Made by a program: the position numbers and the translations under genes
Shown: positions 17,169 to 26,010 of the stretch, piece after piece
Layout: every line of letters starts with the position of its first letter
Numbering within the stretch: the first letter of the stretch is position 1
Origin: JBBIII01 sp037446575
Lineage (GTDB): Bacteria; Bacteroidota; Ignavibacteria; UBA10030
DNA: 51,486 bases
Assembly (NCBI GenBank): GCA_037446575.1
Contig: JBBIII010000009.1
Location: forward strand, 1 to 51,486
Reading direction: 5' to 3'
Notes under the pieces: model-generated
The model's database searches: none
Seen by the model: the letters and a program-made list of their open reading frames with translations, nothing else
What the model was told of the DNA's origin: nothing

Positions 17169-19465
17169 ATATCATACATGAATCTGCGATTAAGCATGTA
17201 ACTGGCGAAGCAATCTATGTGGACGATATGCCTATTAGTGATCAGTTATTATTTGGGCGAGTAGTATATAGTCTGTTTGCGCATGCGAAAATTAAGTCGT
17301 TCGATTTGACAAAAGCAAAGAAGGCGCAAGGTGTGCATGCAGTTTTATGCTATAAAGATATTCCGGGACATAATCAGATGGGTCCTGTAGTAAAAGATGA
17401 GTTGTGCCTTGCCGTTGATGAGGTGAATTTTGTGGGACAAGCGATATTTCTTATTGCCGCCGAAACGGTTGAGCAAGCTCGTACGGCGGAAAATCTGATA
17501 AAGATTGAATATGAGCCGCTCTATGCAATACTCACAATAGAGCAAGCGATAGAAAAAAATAGCTTACTTGGTCCGCCTCGCACAATGCAAAGAGGAGATG
17601 CAGAGGTAGCTTTAATATCGGCTGCACATGTTTTAAAAGGAGAATTGCGCACAGGCGCTCAAGAGCATTGGTATTTAGAAACTCAAATTGCATTGTGTAT
17701 TCCGGGGGAGCAAAGCGAGATAAATGTTTTTTGCGGAACGCAAAATCCGACAGAAACTCAAATTTTGGTAGCAGAGGTTCTTGGAGTTCCATATAACGAA
17801 GTGGTTGTTGAAACGAGACGCATGGGGGGCGGATTTGGCGGTAAGGAAACTCAAGCAAACCATGTTGCTTGCTGGGCTGCGCTATTAGCAAATGCAGCAA
17901 AGCGACCTGTAAAAATCCGTCTATTCCGTGATGATGATATGATTATGACCGGGAAACGACACAGGTTTCTCAATCGTTACGAAGTTGGTTTTGATAATAA
18001 CGGAAAAATAGAAGCATTAAAACTGGAACTGAATAGCGATGCCGGCGCTGCTACAGATTTGTCCTTTGCAATCATGGAACGTGCTATGCTTCATGTAGAT
18101 AATGCGTACTACATTCCAAATATAAATATACTTGCTCAAGTTTGGAAAACGAATTTGCCGTCTAACACCGCTTTCCGAGGTTTTGGCGGACCTCAGGGTA
18201 TGGCGACAATAGAAGCTATTATCGACAGAATAGCACGATACATAAAGAAAGATGCACTTGACATGCGTCGAATTAATTTCTACGGAACCAAAGATAACAA
18301 TATAACTCATTACGGACAGGTTGTTGAGAATAATCATCTTCATGCCATTTATGATCAATTAATAAATACATCTGAATATTGGAAACGGCGACGCGAAGTT
18401 AATGAATTCAATTCTGCAAACGAATTTATGAAAAGAGGACTTGCCTGCACTCCGGTAAAATTCGGCATTTCGTTTACAACTACTTTTTTAAATCAGGCAG
18501 GAGCGCTTGTAAATATATATACAGATGGAACTGTTATAGTAAATCATGGCGGAACGGAGATGGGGCAGGGGTTGCACACAAAAATTCAGCAGATTGCCGC
18601 ATACGAATTAGGCGTCAGTCTGGAGCGAGTAAAAGTTAATGCAACTAATACATCGAAGGTGCCAAATACATCTCCAACTGCGGCTTCGTCAGGTACGGAT
18701 ATGAACGGTGCGGCTGTAAAGGACGCAATAGAAAAACTCAAGATGCGCATTTCCGCAGAAATAGTAAAAGTATTTTCAGAAAAATTTCCAGACACTCCCT
18801 CACTCCAACAATCTATTGTTTTTATGAATGATGAAATTTATGATTCGAAATATCCGGAACGACGAATGAAATTTGAAGAAGCAATGAATTTAATGCGCTT
18901 GCGGCAAGTAAGTTTAAGCGCGACTGGTTATTATAGAACGCCCGATATCGGTTGGGATAGAGTAAAAGGTTGGGGAAAGCCGTTCTATTATTATTCGTTT
19001 GGAATGTGCGTTTCTGAAGTTTTAATAGATATTCTAACCGGACGCCATACTCTACTTCGTGCCGATATTTTGCACGATGCTGGCAAGTCATTGAATCCGA
19101 TAATAGACCGCGGGCAAATAGAAGGGGGGTTTATTCAAGGCGTTGGATGGTGCACGACCGAGGAAATCAAATGGGATAAACAGGGAAGATTGATGACGCA
19201 CTCGCCGGATACTTACAAAATTCCGACTGTGCAAGATATACCGAAAGATTTTCGAGTCGAATTATTGGAAGGTTATCCAAACCCATTAGCAATACATCAG
19301 AGTAAAACAGTAGCCGAACCACCTTTTATGTATGGTCTTTCTACTTGGCTTGCAATTAAAGATGCAATATCGGCGGTTGGAGATCATAAAATTGAACCTG
19401 AATTTTCGCTTCCGGCTACAAATGAAGCGATTGTACTTGCAATTGAAAAATTAAAAACTGAATAA
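17165..19465 (+). CDS. xdhB: Xanthine dehydrogenase-type large subunit (molybdopterin)
   Basis: 766 residues, normal for XdhB. It holds the molybdenum cofactor and oxidises the substrate. Visible are the GGGFGGKE and FRGFGGPQG cofactor loops, GTEMGQGLHTK, QIEGGFIQG and the late AEPP segment, whose Glu is the catalytic base in this family. With the overlapping small subunit it forms the complete enzyme. No XdhC-type cofactor sulfuration/insertion gene and no purine permease lie nearby, so maturation proteins must be elsewhere. Whether xanthine is the true substrate cannot be read from the sequence. Confidence 0.92.
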   Translation: MNIIHESAIKHVTGEAIYVDDMPISDQLLFGRVVYSLFAHAKIKSFDLTKAKKAQGVHAVLCYKDIPGHNQMGPVVKDELCLAVDEVNFVGQAIFLIAAETVEQARTAENLIKIEYEPLYAILTIEQAIEKNSLLGPPRTMQRGDAEVALISAAHVLKGELRTGAQEHWYLETQIALCIPGEQSEINVFCGTQNPTETQILVAEVLGVPYNEVVVETRRMGGGFGGKETQANHVACWAALLANAAKRPVKIRLFRDDDMIMTGKRHRFLNRYEVGFDNNGKIEALKLELNSDAGAATDLSFAIMERAMLHVDNAYYIPNINILAQVWKTNLPSNTAFRGFGGPQGMATIEAIIDRIARYIKKDALDMRRINFYGTKDNNITHYGQVVENNHLHAIYDQLINTSEYWKRRREVNEFNSANEFMKRGLACTPVKFGISFTTTFLNQAGALVNIYTDGTVIVNHGGTEMGQGLHTKIQQIAAYELGVSLERVKVNATNTSKVPNTSPTAASSGTDMNGAAVKDAIEKLKMRISAEIVKVFSEKFPDTPSLQQSIVFMNDEIYDSKYPERRMKFEEAMNLMRLRQVSLSATGYYRTPDIGWDRVKGWGKPFYYYSFGMCVSEVLIDILTGRHTLLRADILHDAGKSLNPIIDRGQIEGGFIQGVGWCTTEEIKWDKQGRLMTHSPDTYKIPTVQDIPKDFRVELLEGYPNPLAIHQSKTVAEPPFMYGLSTWLAIKDAISAVGDHKIEPEFSLPATNEAIVLAIEKLKTE

Positions 19466-19556
19466 AAATTATTTTAATAAAAATTGATTATTCCATATAT
19501 AAAAATTTCGATGTACACTAGTAATTAATTTTACTATTCTATTGTTTTAAAAAAGA

Positions 19557-19955
19557 ATGCAATCAACGAATCATAAATTAAAAGCATTAATAATAGATGA
19601 TGATCCATCTTTACGGCGGCTTGCGCAAGTTTCATTGGAAAGAAACGGTTTTTTAACTTCAACTGCATCTGAAGGGAGCGAAGGAGTGCGCCAAGCTTTA
19701 TCAGCGCCGCCCGATGTTATTATACTTGATCTTATGATGGATGGATTAAATGGATTCGAAGTTTGTAAAATGCTTCGCGCAAATTCAAGTTTGAAAAACA
19801 CGCCAATTGTTATTACCTCCGGCAAATCTTATTTATCGGATAAAGACAAATCAATAAGTCTTGGAGCCGATGCTTATATAGTTAAGCCATATTCGCCGAA
19901 AGAATTAGTGGATGAAGTTATTCTACAGATTAAGAAAAGGAAGGGCAATATATGA
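19557..19955 (+). CDS. Stand-alone response regulator receiver
   Basis: 132 residues forming one receiver (CheY-like) domain and nothing else. The acidic pair Asp14-Asp15, the phosphoacceptor Asp58 in ILDLMM, a Thr/Ser switch position in the ITSGK strand and the conserved Lys in IVKPYSP are all present, so it should be phosphorylatable. Its TGA overlaps the start of the metallo-beta-lactamase-fold gene (ATGA at 19952-19955), which indicates coupled translation and suggests that the two products work together. No kinase is adjacent; orphan kinases at 10490-12457 and 40271-41503 are candidates. Confidence 0.88.
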   Translation: MQSTNHKLKALIIDDDPSLRRLAQVSLERNGFLTSTASEGSEGVRQALSAPPDVIILDLMMDGLNGFEVCKMLRANSSLKNTPIVITSGKSYLSDKDKSISLGADAYIVKPYSPKELVDEVILQIKKRKGNI

Positions 19956-20833
19956 TGAAGGTAAAGTTTTGGGGAACTCGCGGTTCCATAGCTTCGCCGG
20001 GTAAAACAACTGTAAAATACGGGGGTAATACTTCGTGCGTTGAGCTGAGAGTTAATAATCAGATTATGATATTTGATGCAGGTACAGGTTTAAGAGACCT
20101 TGGAATGCAACTAATGAAGGAATTCAAATCACAGCAGGCATCCATTAACCTGTTCATCAGTCATACTCATTGGGATCATATACAAGGATTCCCATTTTTT
20201 ATACCGGCATATAGTAAAAACTTTCAGATAAATATTTATGGTCCACCTGCGCGCGATAAAACCTTAAAAGATTTGATGAAATTTCAAATGGATTCCGAAT
20301 ATTTTCCTGTACCTCTTGGCGACTTGCAAGCGCAAATCATAATGCAGGAAATCCGTGAACCGATTTGGATAGGCGATATTCAAATTATTCCATTTTATGT
20401 GAATCATCCGGCAATGACTTATGCTTATAGGATTAATTATAAGGACAAATCCTTTGTCTATGCTTCAGATAATGAACCATATAAATATACGCTCCATGCC
20501 GCACGCAAAGATGAACTTGCTTCTCAATTTGGCGCTGAATTGGATGATAAATTTATCGAGTTTTTAAAAGACAGCGATTTTCTTGTATGCGAAGCCCAAT
20601 ATACTTTAGAGGAGTACAGAACAAAAGTGGGATGGGGACATTCACCAATTGAATCGGTAGTTGAATTTGCAATAAAAGCAAACGCGAAACAATTAGCTCT
20701 CTTCCATCACGATCCAACGCACGATGATAAGACAATTGATGCAATGGTAGAACATGCAAGGAAATTATTGAAAACACAGAAATCTAATATTCAATGCTTT
20801 GGTGCAGTGGAAGGAATGGAAATAGAAATCTAA
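19952..20833 (+). CDS. Metallo-beta-lactamase-fold hydrolase
   Basis: 293 residues. The fold begins with FWGTRGSIASPG and GGNTSC, then has FDAGTGL and the metal-binding motif SHTHWDHIQG (HxHxDH). Further His residues follow in the VNHPA and GHSP segments and at FHHDP near the C-terminus, giving a full di-metal site. This branch resembles PhnP/RNase Z-like phosphodiesterases, seen elsewhere joined to signalling domains, so hydrolysis of a phosphodiester or cyclic nucleotide is plausible but unproven. The start overlaps the receiver gene by four bases; a second ATG follows immediately at 19955. The gene ends 31 bases from the convergent glycosyltransferase gene. Confidence 0.85.
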   Translation: MMKVKFWGTRGSIASPGKTTVKYGGNTSCVELRVNNQIMIFDAGTGLRDLGMQLMKEFKSQQASINLFISHTHWDHIQGFPFFIPAYSKNFQINIYGPPARDKTLKDLMKFQMDSEYFPVPLGDLQAQIIMQEIREPIWIGDIQIIPFYVNHPAMTYAYRINYKDKSFVYASDNEPYKYTLHAARKDELASQFGAELDDKFIEFLKDSDFLVCEAQYTLEEYRTKVGWGHSPIESVVEFAIKANAKQLALFHHDPTHDDKTIDAMVEHARKLLKTQKSNIQCFGAVEGMEIEI

Positions 20834-20863
20834 CTTAGTTGTTAAAGTTAGAGGGTTTTAGAC

Positions 20864-22000
20864 TTACACGATTTTTGATTCTACTCGCTCTTTAATGTAT
20901 TGCGCAATCTGTTGCTTAAATTTCATTCTATCAAATTTTTCGGCATGCTTTCTAATTGAATACGGAGCGAAATTGATTTTTGAAATTTTTTTTACTGCCT
21001 CGTTAAGCGAATCCGGTGTTTGTTTGTAGAAAAAAACACCGGTAAGCGAATCTCCATTTGCAACTACAGTTTCTAAAGCTCCGCCTGCGCCTAATGCAAC
21101 TACCGGCTTGCCGCTTGCCATCGCTTCAAGCGGAACAATTCCGAAATCTTCTACGCCAGGAAAAATTAATGCGCGGCAACCTGCATAAAGTTTTGTGAGA
21201 TTTTCATCGCTTTGCCAACCGAGGAATTCAATGTTCTTATTAGCGAGTTTCTGAAGCTTCTCTTTATCAGGTCCAGTGCCAGCTATTAAAAGTTTTTCTC
21301 CAGTTCGGTTGAAGGCTTCAATTGCAAGATCAACTTGCTTATATGGAACAAGCGCGCTAACCATCAAATAATAGCCCTCGTTTTTTTCTGAAACTGTAAA
21401 CAATTCAGTATTGACAGGAGGATAGATAATATCTGAGTGGCGGTTATAAATTCGTGAAATTCTTTCTTGTACAGTTTTTGAAATTGAAATAAAATAATGA
21501 ACACGCTTGCTTGAATAAACATCCCATCTCCGTAAATACGGCGCTATAACAGAAAAGACCGTGCGTGTTAAAAAACCAGCCCGTCCTTTCCCAAAATATT
21601 CTTCATATTGATCCCATAAATATCGCATCGGCGAAAGGCAGCAGCAAATATGAGTTGCATTATTTTTTGGAATCACCCCTTTTACAACGGCGCTGCTAAT
21701 CGAAAGAATCAGGTCGTATCCAGAAAAATTAAAGGATTCAATTGCATGCGGCATTAATGGAAGGTAATTGCGATATTTTGTCTCTTTCTTTGGAAGATGT
21801 TGAATAAAGGATGTTTTTATCTTCATTTTTTCAATTATTGAGGACATTGACCCTTTATTATGCAAGAGCGTAAAAATTGTGGCGTTAGGAAAAAGCTCGC
21901 AATAGACCTCAAGAATTTTTTCTCCTCCACGCATCCCTGTAAGCCAATCATGTACTATTGCTACCCGATTAGAATTATTTATATCTAAAATCGAATCCAA
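20864..22000 (-). CDS. GT4 family glycosyltransferase
   Basis: 378 residues with the two Rossmann-like halves of GT-B enzymes. The N-terminal half begins with VAIVHDWLTGMRGGEK, the C-terminal half with YLMVSALVPYKQVD. The nucleotide-sugar site shows the EDFGIVPLEAMASGKPV segment with the paired glutamates of the GT4 E-x7-E motif. Similar proteins (WbaZ-like) add mannose or related sugars to O-antigen or exopolysaccharide from GDP- or UDP-sugars at the cytoplasmic face of the inner membrane. Donor and acceptor are not known. No other polysaccharide gene is adjacent, so it stands alone. It is separated from the upstream DUF4097 gene by a terminator at 22039-22071. Confidence 0.88.
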   Translation of the reverse strand: MDSILDINNSNRVAIVHDWLTGMRGGEKILEVYCELFPNATIFTLLHNKGSMSSIIEKMKIKTSFIQHLPKKETKYRNYLPLMPHAIESFNFSGYDLILSISSAVVKGVIPKNNATHICCCLSPMRYLWDQYEEYFGKGRAGFLTRTVFSVIAPYLRRWDVYSSKRVHYFISISKTVQERISRIYNRHSDIIYPPVNTELFTVSEKNEGYYLMVSALVPYKQVDLAIEAFNRTGEKLLIAGTGPDKEKLQKLANKNIEFLGWQSDENLTKLYAGCRALIFPGVEDFGIVPLEAMASGKPVVALGAGGALETVVANGDSLTGVFFYKQTPDSLNEAVKKISKINFAPYSIRKHAEKFDRMKFKQQIAQYIKERVESKIV

Positions 22001-22038
22001 AAAGAATCCTTTCGATAAAATTGTGTGAGTATTATACC

Positions 22039-22071
22039 AAAAAAAAAGCCGCTATCAAATATAGCGGCTTT
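22039..22071 (-). terminator. Rho-independent terminator after the sigma/anti-sigma/DUF4097 operon
   Basis: A perfect 11-bp stem (22045-22055 with 22061-22071) with a 5-base loop. On the minus strand it is followed by a U run from the A tract starting at 22039. It sits 23 bases beyond the DUF4097 stop and separates that operon from the glycosyltransferase gene. Confidence 0.9.
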
Positions 22072-22093
22072 GAAAATTGTAACACAAAAATAA

Positions 22094-23296
22094 TCACTTC
22101 CGCAATTTGCGTATTTCAATATTAGAATTAGATGTGCTCAATTCGATTAGTTCGCCGCCGCCATTTAATTTATATTCGGCTCTTATTTCACCCGCATCTT
22201 CATCTGTCTCATAAATATCTTTTGGAAAATCTGATTTTATTACATATCGGTTTTTCTTCCAGCCCCAACCGCTTAGTCTTATAGTTGCTTCAATGGTTGA
22301 TTTTGCATTTTCATCGACATAAAGACGAACATCACCACCGGCGGAGGAGAGTTTAGTTTTACCGCTTCCCTTTGGAATTAATTTTGCCTCTATTTCTCCA
22401 CCTGATGTTTTTCCTTCAATTGAACCAATAACGTTTTCCAAATTCAGATCTCCACCCGAGGTTTTTGCGATTACTTTTCCATTCGCACCTTTCAGATCAA
22501 TATTACCGCCAGCAGTGTTCATTGTTACCTTGCCAGTAACTTTTCCGACACTAATATTGCCGCCAGACGTAGAAACGCTTGCCTCACTTCCAATATCGCC
22601 AATTGTTACATTGCCACCCGAAGTCGAGACACGTGTTTCACCTCCGGCATTTCCTACTTTAATATTACCACCTGCCGTTTTGGCTTCGAGAGATTTTGTA
22701 ACTGCTTCAATTTGAATATCACCCCCTGAAGTGTGAACAGTAAGAATTCCATTCACTTTTCCTACTCTGATATCACCGCCTGAAGTTTTCAGGTTGACAT
22801 CCCCTTCAATATTTTTCACTACTACATCACCTCCCGACGTTGAAACGTCTACTGGTCCGCCATATACATCGGCAAATTTTATATCGCCGCCTGAAGTAGA
22901 ACCAACTATCTTGCCAGTTATACCCCCATAAATTTCCAAATCTCCGCCGGATGTATTCATGTCAATATTAAATTGTGTCGGAACATTGACATCAAAACTT
23001 ACATAAGAAAAATTCCCACCCCATTTTGGTCTAAAAGTTACTCTTATCGTATTTCCAGTCTGAATCATTTTGACCTTTGCAAGATCTTCATCATCCAAAC
23101 CTTCGATCTTTACATAGACTTCATTTTTATCCCATGTAGTTATGCGAACATCTCCTATACTCGTTGAAATCTCCAGATTACCGCCTTTACTAACAGAAAA
23201 TGATTTTGCTCTACTTACTTCCTGTCGTGCCTGTGCTATCGTGAAAACTAACAGTGCAATAGAAAATATATTTGTGATTCGATTTAAAGTTTTCAT
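22094..23296 (-). CDS. Exported DUF4097-type beta-solenoid protein
   Basis: 400 residues with a signal peptide (hydrophobic core about 8-22). From about residue 115 to 320 there are twelve repeats that each start T/S-S/A-GG-D/N/E. Most are exactly 18 residues long (the first two are 19, one late copy is 21), with alternating hydrophobic residues as in a left- or right-handed beta-solenoid. This matches DUF4097 (putative adhesin/beta-strand repeat) proteins. The C-terminal tail (about 320-400) is less regular and basic. It is the last gene of an operon with an ECF sigma and its anti-sigma, overlapping the latter by four bases, so it is likely made under envelope stress and acts in the periplasm or on the outer membrane. 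Function is not known. Confidence 0.85.
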   Translation of the reverse strand: MKTLNRITNIFSIALLVFTIAQARQEVSRAKSFSVSKGGNLEISTSIGDVRITTWDKNEVYVKIEGLDDEDLAKVKMIQTGNTIRVTFRPKWGGNFSYVSFDVNVPTQFNIDMNTSGGDLEIYGGITGKIVGSTSGGDIKFADVYGGPVDVSTSGGDVVVKNIEGDVNLKTSGGDIRVGKVNGILTVHTSGGDIQIEAVTKSLEAKTAGGNIKVGNAGGETRVSTSGGNVTIGDIGSEASVSTSGGNISVGKVTGKVTMNTAGGNIDLKGANGKVIAKTSGGDLNLENVIGSIEGKTSGGEIEAKLIPKGSGKTKLSSAGGDVRLYVDENAKSTIEATIRLSGWGWKKNRYVIKSDFPKDIYETDEDAGEIRAEYKLNGGGELIELSTSNSNIEIRKLRK

Positions 23297-24258
23297 TGTG
23301 CTATCTCCTGCAAAGCTGTCTTTGCTTTTATTCTGATGTAATTATTTTCGTCTGTTTCCGATTTTTCTTTTAATAATTCAAGAATTTCGTTGTTTAATTG
23401 CTGATTTTTTGATCCGGAAAAATCTAATGAATTAATCGCGGCTATTTTTAAGCCAGTATTTTTCTCGTTTGTTAGAACATTTAGAAATGCACGCACTATA
23501 ACTGTATCCGGCAAGTAATTTCTAAGAACATTCAGAGCTTCTTTTCTAACACCAATATTTTTATCATTTAAAAGAGCATTGATTAATGACGATTTAACTT
23601 CTTCGTCCAGCGCCGGAGAACCATTTCTTTTTTCCTCGGCTCGCGAACCTATCATATTTACTGCACGCAAACGAACACCTGCATTCTGTTCACTCAATAA
23701 CGCCCGTGCAAGTACTTTTTGAACTTGCTCATCATTTATATTGCCGCGTATGTGAACAGGAGTAATGGTCTCAAAAGTAAATTCGATATTTCCCGTATTT
23801 TTATTTCGTTCAATAAATCTGATATTTGATATTTGAGATTCACCAGCTTCAAAAGCGGAAGTTGCTGCAAAGTGTTGCGAGCTATCAGTTGGAGATTTAA
23901 AGATTAAATAACCAGTAAAAATTCCGATGGCAAGCAATGAAATTCCACCAAATGCATACTGAAGCGATGGGGCGAGTAAATTATCGAGCGCATCCATTAT
24001 TTTATCGAACACAGACCTTTTTGATTTTATATCATAAACTTTTAAGCGTAAATTCCGCCTCACTTCTTGAATTAAAGGTTCTTTGATTGGAACAGATTTG
24101 CGAAGCAATAGCACCGAATTCAACTTCTTTATTTCATCTAATTCCAGCTTGCATTGCGTACATACTTCTAAATGTTTTTCAAATAGTCTTTTTTCATTAT
24201 CACTCAGCTCTTCATATAAATAGAGCTTTAACCATTCTTCAAATTGTTTGTGATTCAT
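23293..24258 (-). CDS. Transmembrane zinc-finger anti-sigma factor with periplasmic HEAT repeats
   Basis: 321 residues. The N-terminal zf-HC2 anti-sigma domain has His29, Cys33 and Cys36 (HxxxCxxC). One membrane helix follows (about 101-120). The outside part begins with a short linker and then has helical HEAT-like repeats (about 173-321) carrying the recurrent NxGVRxxAxN turn. Such proteins hold an ECF sigma at the membrane until a signal reaches the outer domain. The gene lies 17 bases after the sigma factor and overlaps DUF4097 by four bases. HEAT repeats as the sensory part suggest protein binding rather than small-molecule sensing. The partner is unknown. Confidence 0.85.
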   Translation of the reverse strand: MNHKQFEEWLKLYLYEELSDNEKRLFEKHLEVCTQCKLELDEIKKLNSVLLLRKSVPIKEPLIQEVRRNLRLKVYDIKSKRSVFDKIMDALDNLLAPSLQYAFGGISLLAIGIFTGYLIFKSPTDSSQHFAATSAFEAGESQISNIRFIERNKNTGNIEFTFETITPVHIRGNINDEQVQKVLARALLSEQNAGVRLRAVNMIGSRAEEKRNGSPALDEEVKSSLINALLNDKNIGVRKEALNVLRNYLPDTVIVRAFLNVLTNEKNTGLKIAAINSLDFSGSKNQQLNNEILELLKEKSETDENNYIRIKAKTALQEIAQ

Positions 24259-24275
24259 AACCGACTCCTATATTA

Positions 24276-24884
24276 TCAGCTTGCTATATCTTTCAACTGA
24301 ACACGTAATTTTGCAATCGCTTCGAATAAATATTTTTTCACTGTTCCTTCGCCGCATTTCATCATCTCTGCAATCTCGCGTAATTTGTATCCCTCGTAAT
24401 GTTTCAAAGTGAAAACCATTCTTTGGCGCGGTGAAAGTTTTAAAAGCGCTTGTTCAACTCTTTCAGAAATTTCAGTATCGTGCGCTTGCCGATCAGTTGC
24501 GTTTTCGCCGGCTAATGTTTCATGCATCGATTGTAACCCGCCTTCGTCATTATTAACACTTTGATCTAAAGAGGTATGTCTATAGTTTTGTTTTCGTGAT
24601 TTATAACTTAGGCAAGCATTTGTAGTAATTCTAAACAACCAAGTTGAAAATTCGCTCCTATGTTGAAATTTTGGAAGTCCTTTGTACACACGTAAGAATA
24701 CTTCTTGATAAATATCCTTTGCATCGTCTGAAGAATTAACATATCCGGCTACAATTGTAAGTACTTGTTTATCGTACTTCTGAACAATTTCTTCAAATGC
24801 GTTCATATCTCCTCGCTGTGCGTCTAAAATTAATTCTGTCTCATTCGCCGTCATTCTTCCGAAATTCCATTGTTTGTCAGACAT
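24276..24884 (-). CDS. ECF-type RNA polymerase sigma factor
   Basis: 202 residues with the two-domain layout of RpoE-like factors. Region 2 (about 20-90) contains the DIYQEVFLRVYKG core-binding helix and the FSTWLFRITTNACLSY segment. Region 4 (about 145-195) has the LSPRQRMVF start and a helix-turn-helix ending GTVKKYLFEAIAKL. The linker is longer than usual and acidic. It is first in an operon with its anti-sigma and a DUF4097 protein and probably controls this operon and envelope genes. The 137 bases upstream, shared with the divergent alpha/beta hydrolase gene, are the likely site of its own promoter, but I could not pick out -35/-10 boxes. Confidence 0.93.
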   Translation of the reverse strand: MSDKQWNFGRMTANETELILDAQRGDMNAFEEIVQKYDKQVLTIVAGYVNSSDDAKDIYQEVFLRVYKGLPKFQHRSEFSTWLFRITTNACLSYKSRKQNYRHTSLDQSVNNDEGGLQSMHETLAGENATDRQAHDTEISERVEQALLKLSPRQRMVFTLKHYEGYKLREIAEMMKCGEGTVKKYLFEAIAKLRVQLKDIAS

Positions 24885-25021
24885 AGGATTAGACTTTCGA
24901 GTTATTAAAAGGTTGTGGAAATTTCATAAATTTTATTTACAAACTTATTGCTTGCTTCATTTAATATGCCTTGATATATTGCAACAAGCAACAAATCTGA
25001 CTTATTCCATATATTGAAAAA

Positions 25022-25933
25022 ATGACATTAATTTTAGATTTATTAATAATTTCAGCTTTATTTTTAATTCAAGCGGCATTTGTAATACTTGTTGCTGGAC
25101 CAATTATCTTATTAAAACCAGTGCGCCGAAAAAGTGAGTGGTACACACGCTTTACAAATTTGTTAGAACCAAAAGATGCCGGAATTCCACAAGAAAATAT
25201 AACGTTTGAAACTATTGATGGTTTGAAACTACACGGCTGGCTTGTCTACCAAAAGAAAAAAGCAAAGGGGACAATTATTTATCTGCACGGTGTTGGAGAT
25301 TGTAAAATTGGCGGCGTACCTTTTGCGCATTGTTTATACAATGCTGGATATAACATCTTGCTTTACGATTCACGCCAACACGGTGAAAGTGAAGGATATT
25401 ATTGCACTTACGGATTTTACGAAAAATACGATGTCTCGTCAGCGATTTCATTTTTAGAATCACAGAAAAAAATGAAAATCGGGAAAATAGGTATTTACGG
25501 AACATCTATGGGTGGCTCTGTTGCAATTCAAGCCGCTGCTATTGATCCGCGTATTTCTATCGTGGTTTCTGAGGGAAGTTTTACAGCGTTGCGTATAGTT
25601 TTTGTTGACTATCAAAAGCGTATAATCAAAATGCCCTGGCATTTTTTAAGAAATATCGCACTCGTGCAAGCACAAAAAATGGCGAACTTTAAAGCTCGAC
25701 TTGTTTCACCTATAGATGATATAAAACGTGTGCACGTGCCGATTATGATTGTGCACGGAAAGAATGACAAATTCATTAAATCCGAGTATGCAAAACAATT
25801 ATTTGAATCAGCTAACGAACCCAAGAAACTTATCTTGGTTGATAATGCAGGTCATAACGATGTTTGGGAAACAGGAAGCAATAAATATCACCAGATAGTT
25901 GTCGAGTTTTTTGGGAAGTATCTTGTTAAATAA
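25022..25933 (+). CDS. Membrane-anchored alpha/beta hydrolase
   Basis: 303 residues. An N-terminal hydrophobic segment (about 4-30) should anchor it in the inner membrane. The hydrolase fold shows the oxyanion strand YLHGVG, the nucleophile elbow GTSMGG (Ser162), the acid in HGKND and the base in NAGHND, so the catalytic triad is complete. It resembles the BEM46/FrsA-like serine hydrolases, which act as esterases or peptidases; the substrate is unknown. It is divergent from the ECF sigma gene and may be one of its targets. No clear Shine-Dalgarno sequence precedes the ATG. Confidence 0.85.
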   Translation: MTLILDLLIISALFLIQAAFVILVAGPIILLKPVRRKSEWYTRFTNLLEPKDAGIPQENITFETIDGLKLHGWLVYQKKKAKGTIIYLHGVGDCKIGGVPFAHCLYNAGYNILLYDSRQHGESEGYYCTYGFYEKYDVSSAISFLESQKKMKIGKIGIYGTSMGGSVAIQAAAIDPRISIVVSEGSFTALRIVFVDYQKRIIKMPWHFLRNIALVQAQKMANFKARLVSPIDDIKRVHVPIMIVHGKNDKFIKSEYAKQLFESANEPKKLILVDNAGHNDVWETGSNKYHQIVVEFFGKYLVK

Positions 25934-26010
25934 TATTACTTAAAATTTTTTATTCTATTGCCGCAAAATACGTCATGGATAAAAGGTTTTAATTCAAGAA
26001 TCCATTGCAT

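Noticed and set aside
17345..19091. Several minus-strand open frames inside the large hydroxylase subunit gene
   Set aside because: All are antisense to a clearly conserved enzyme and their translations are rich in Cys, His and Phe without motifs.
22094..23296. CRISPR-like periodic pattern
   Set aside because: The period is about 54 bases, continuous and in coding frame; it encodes protein repeats with no spacers.
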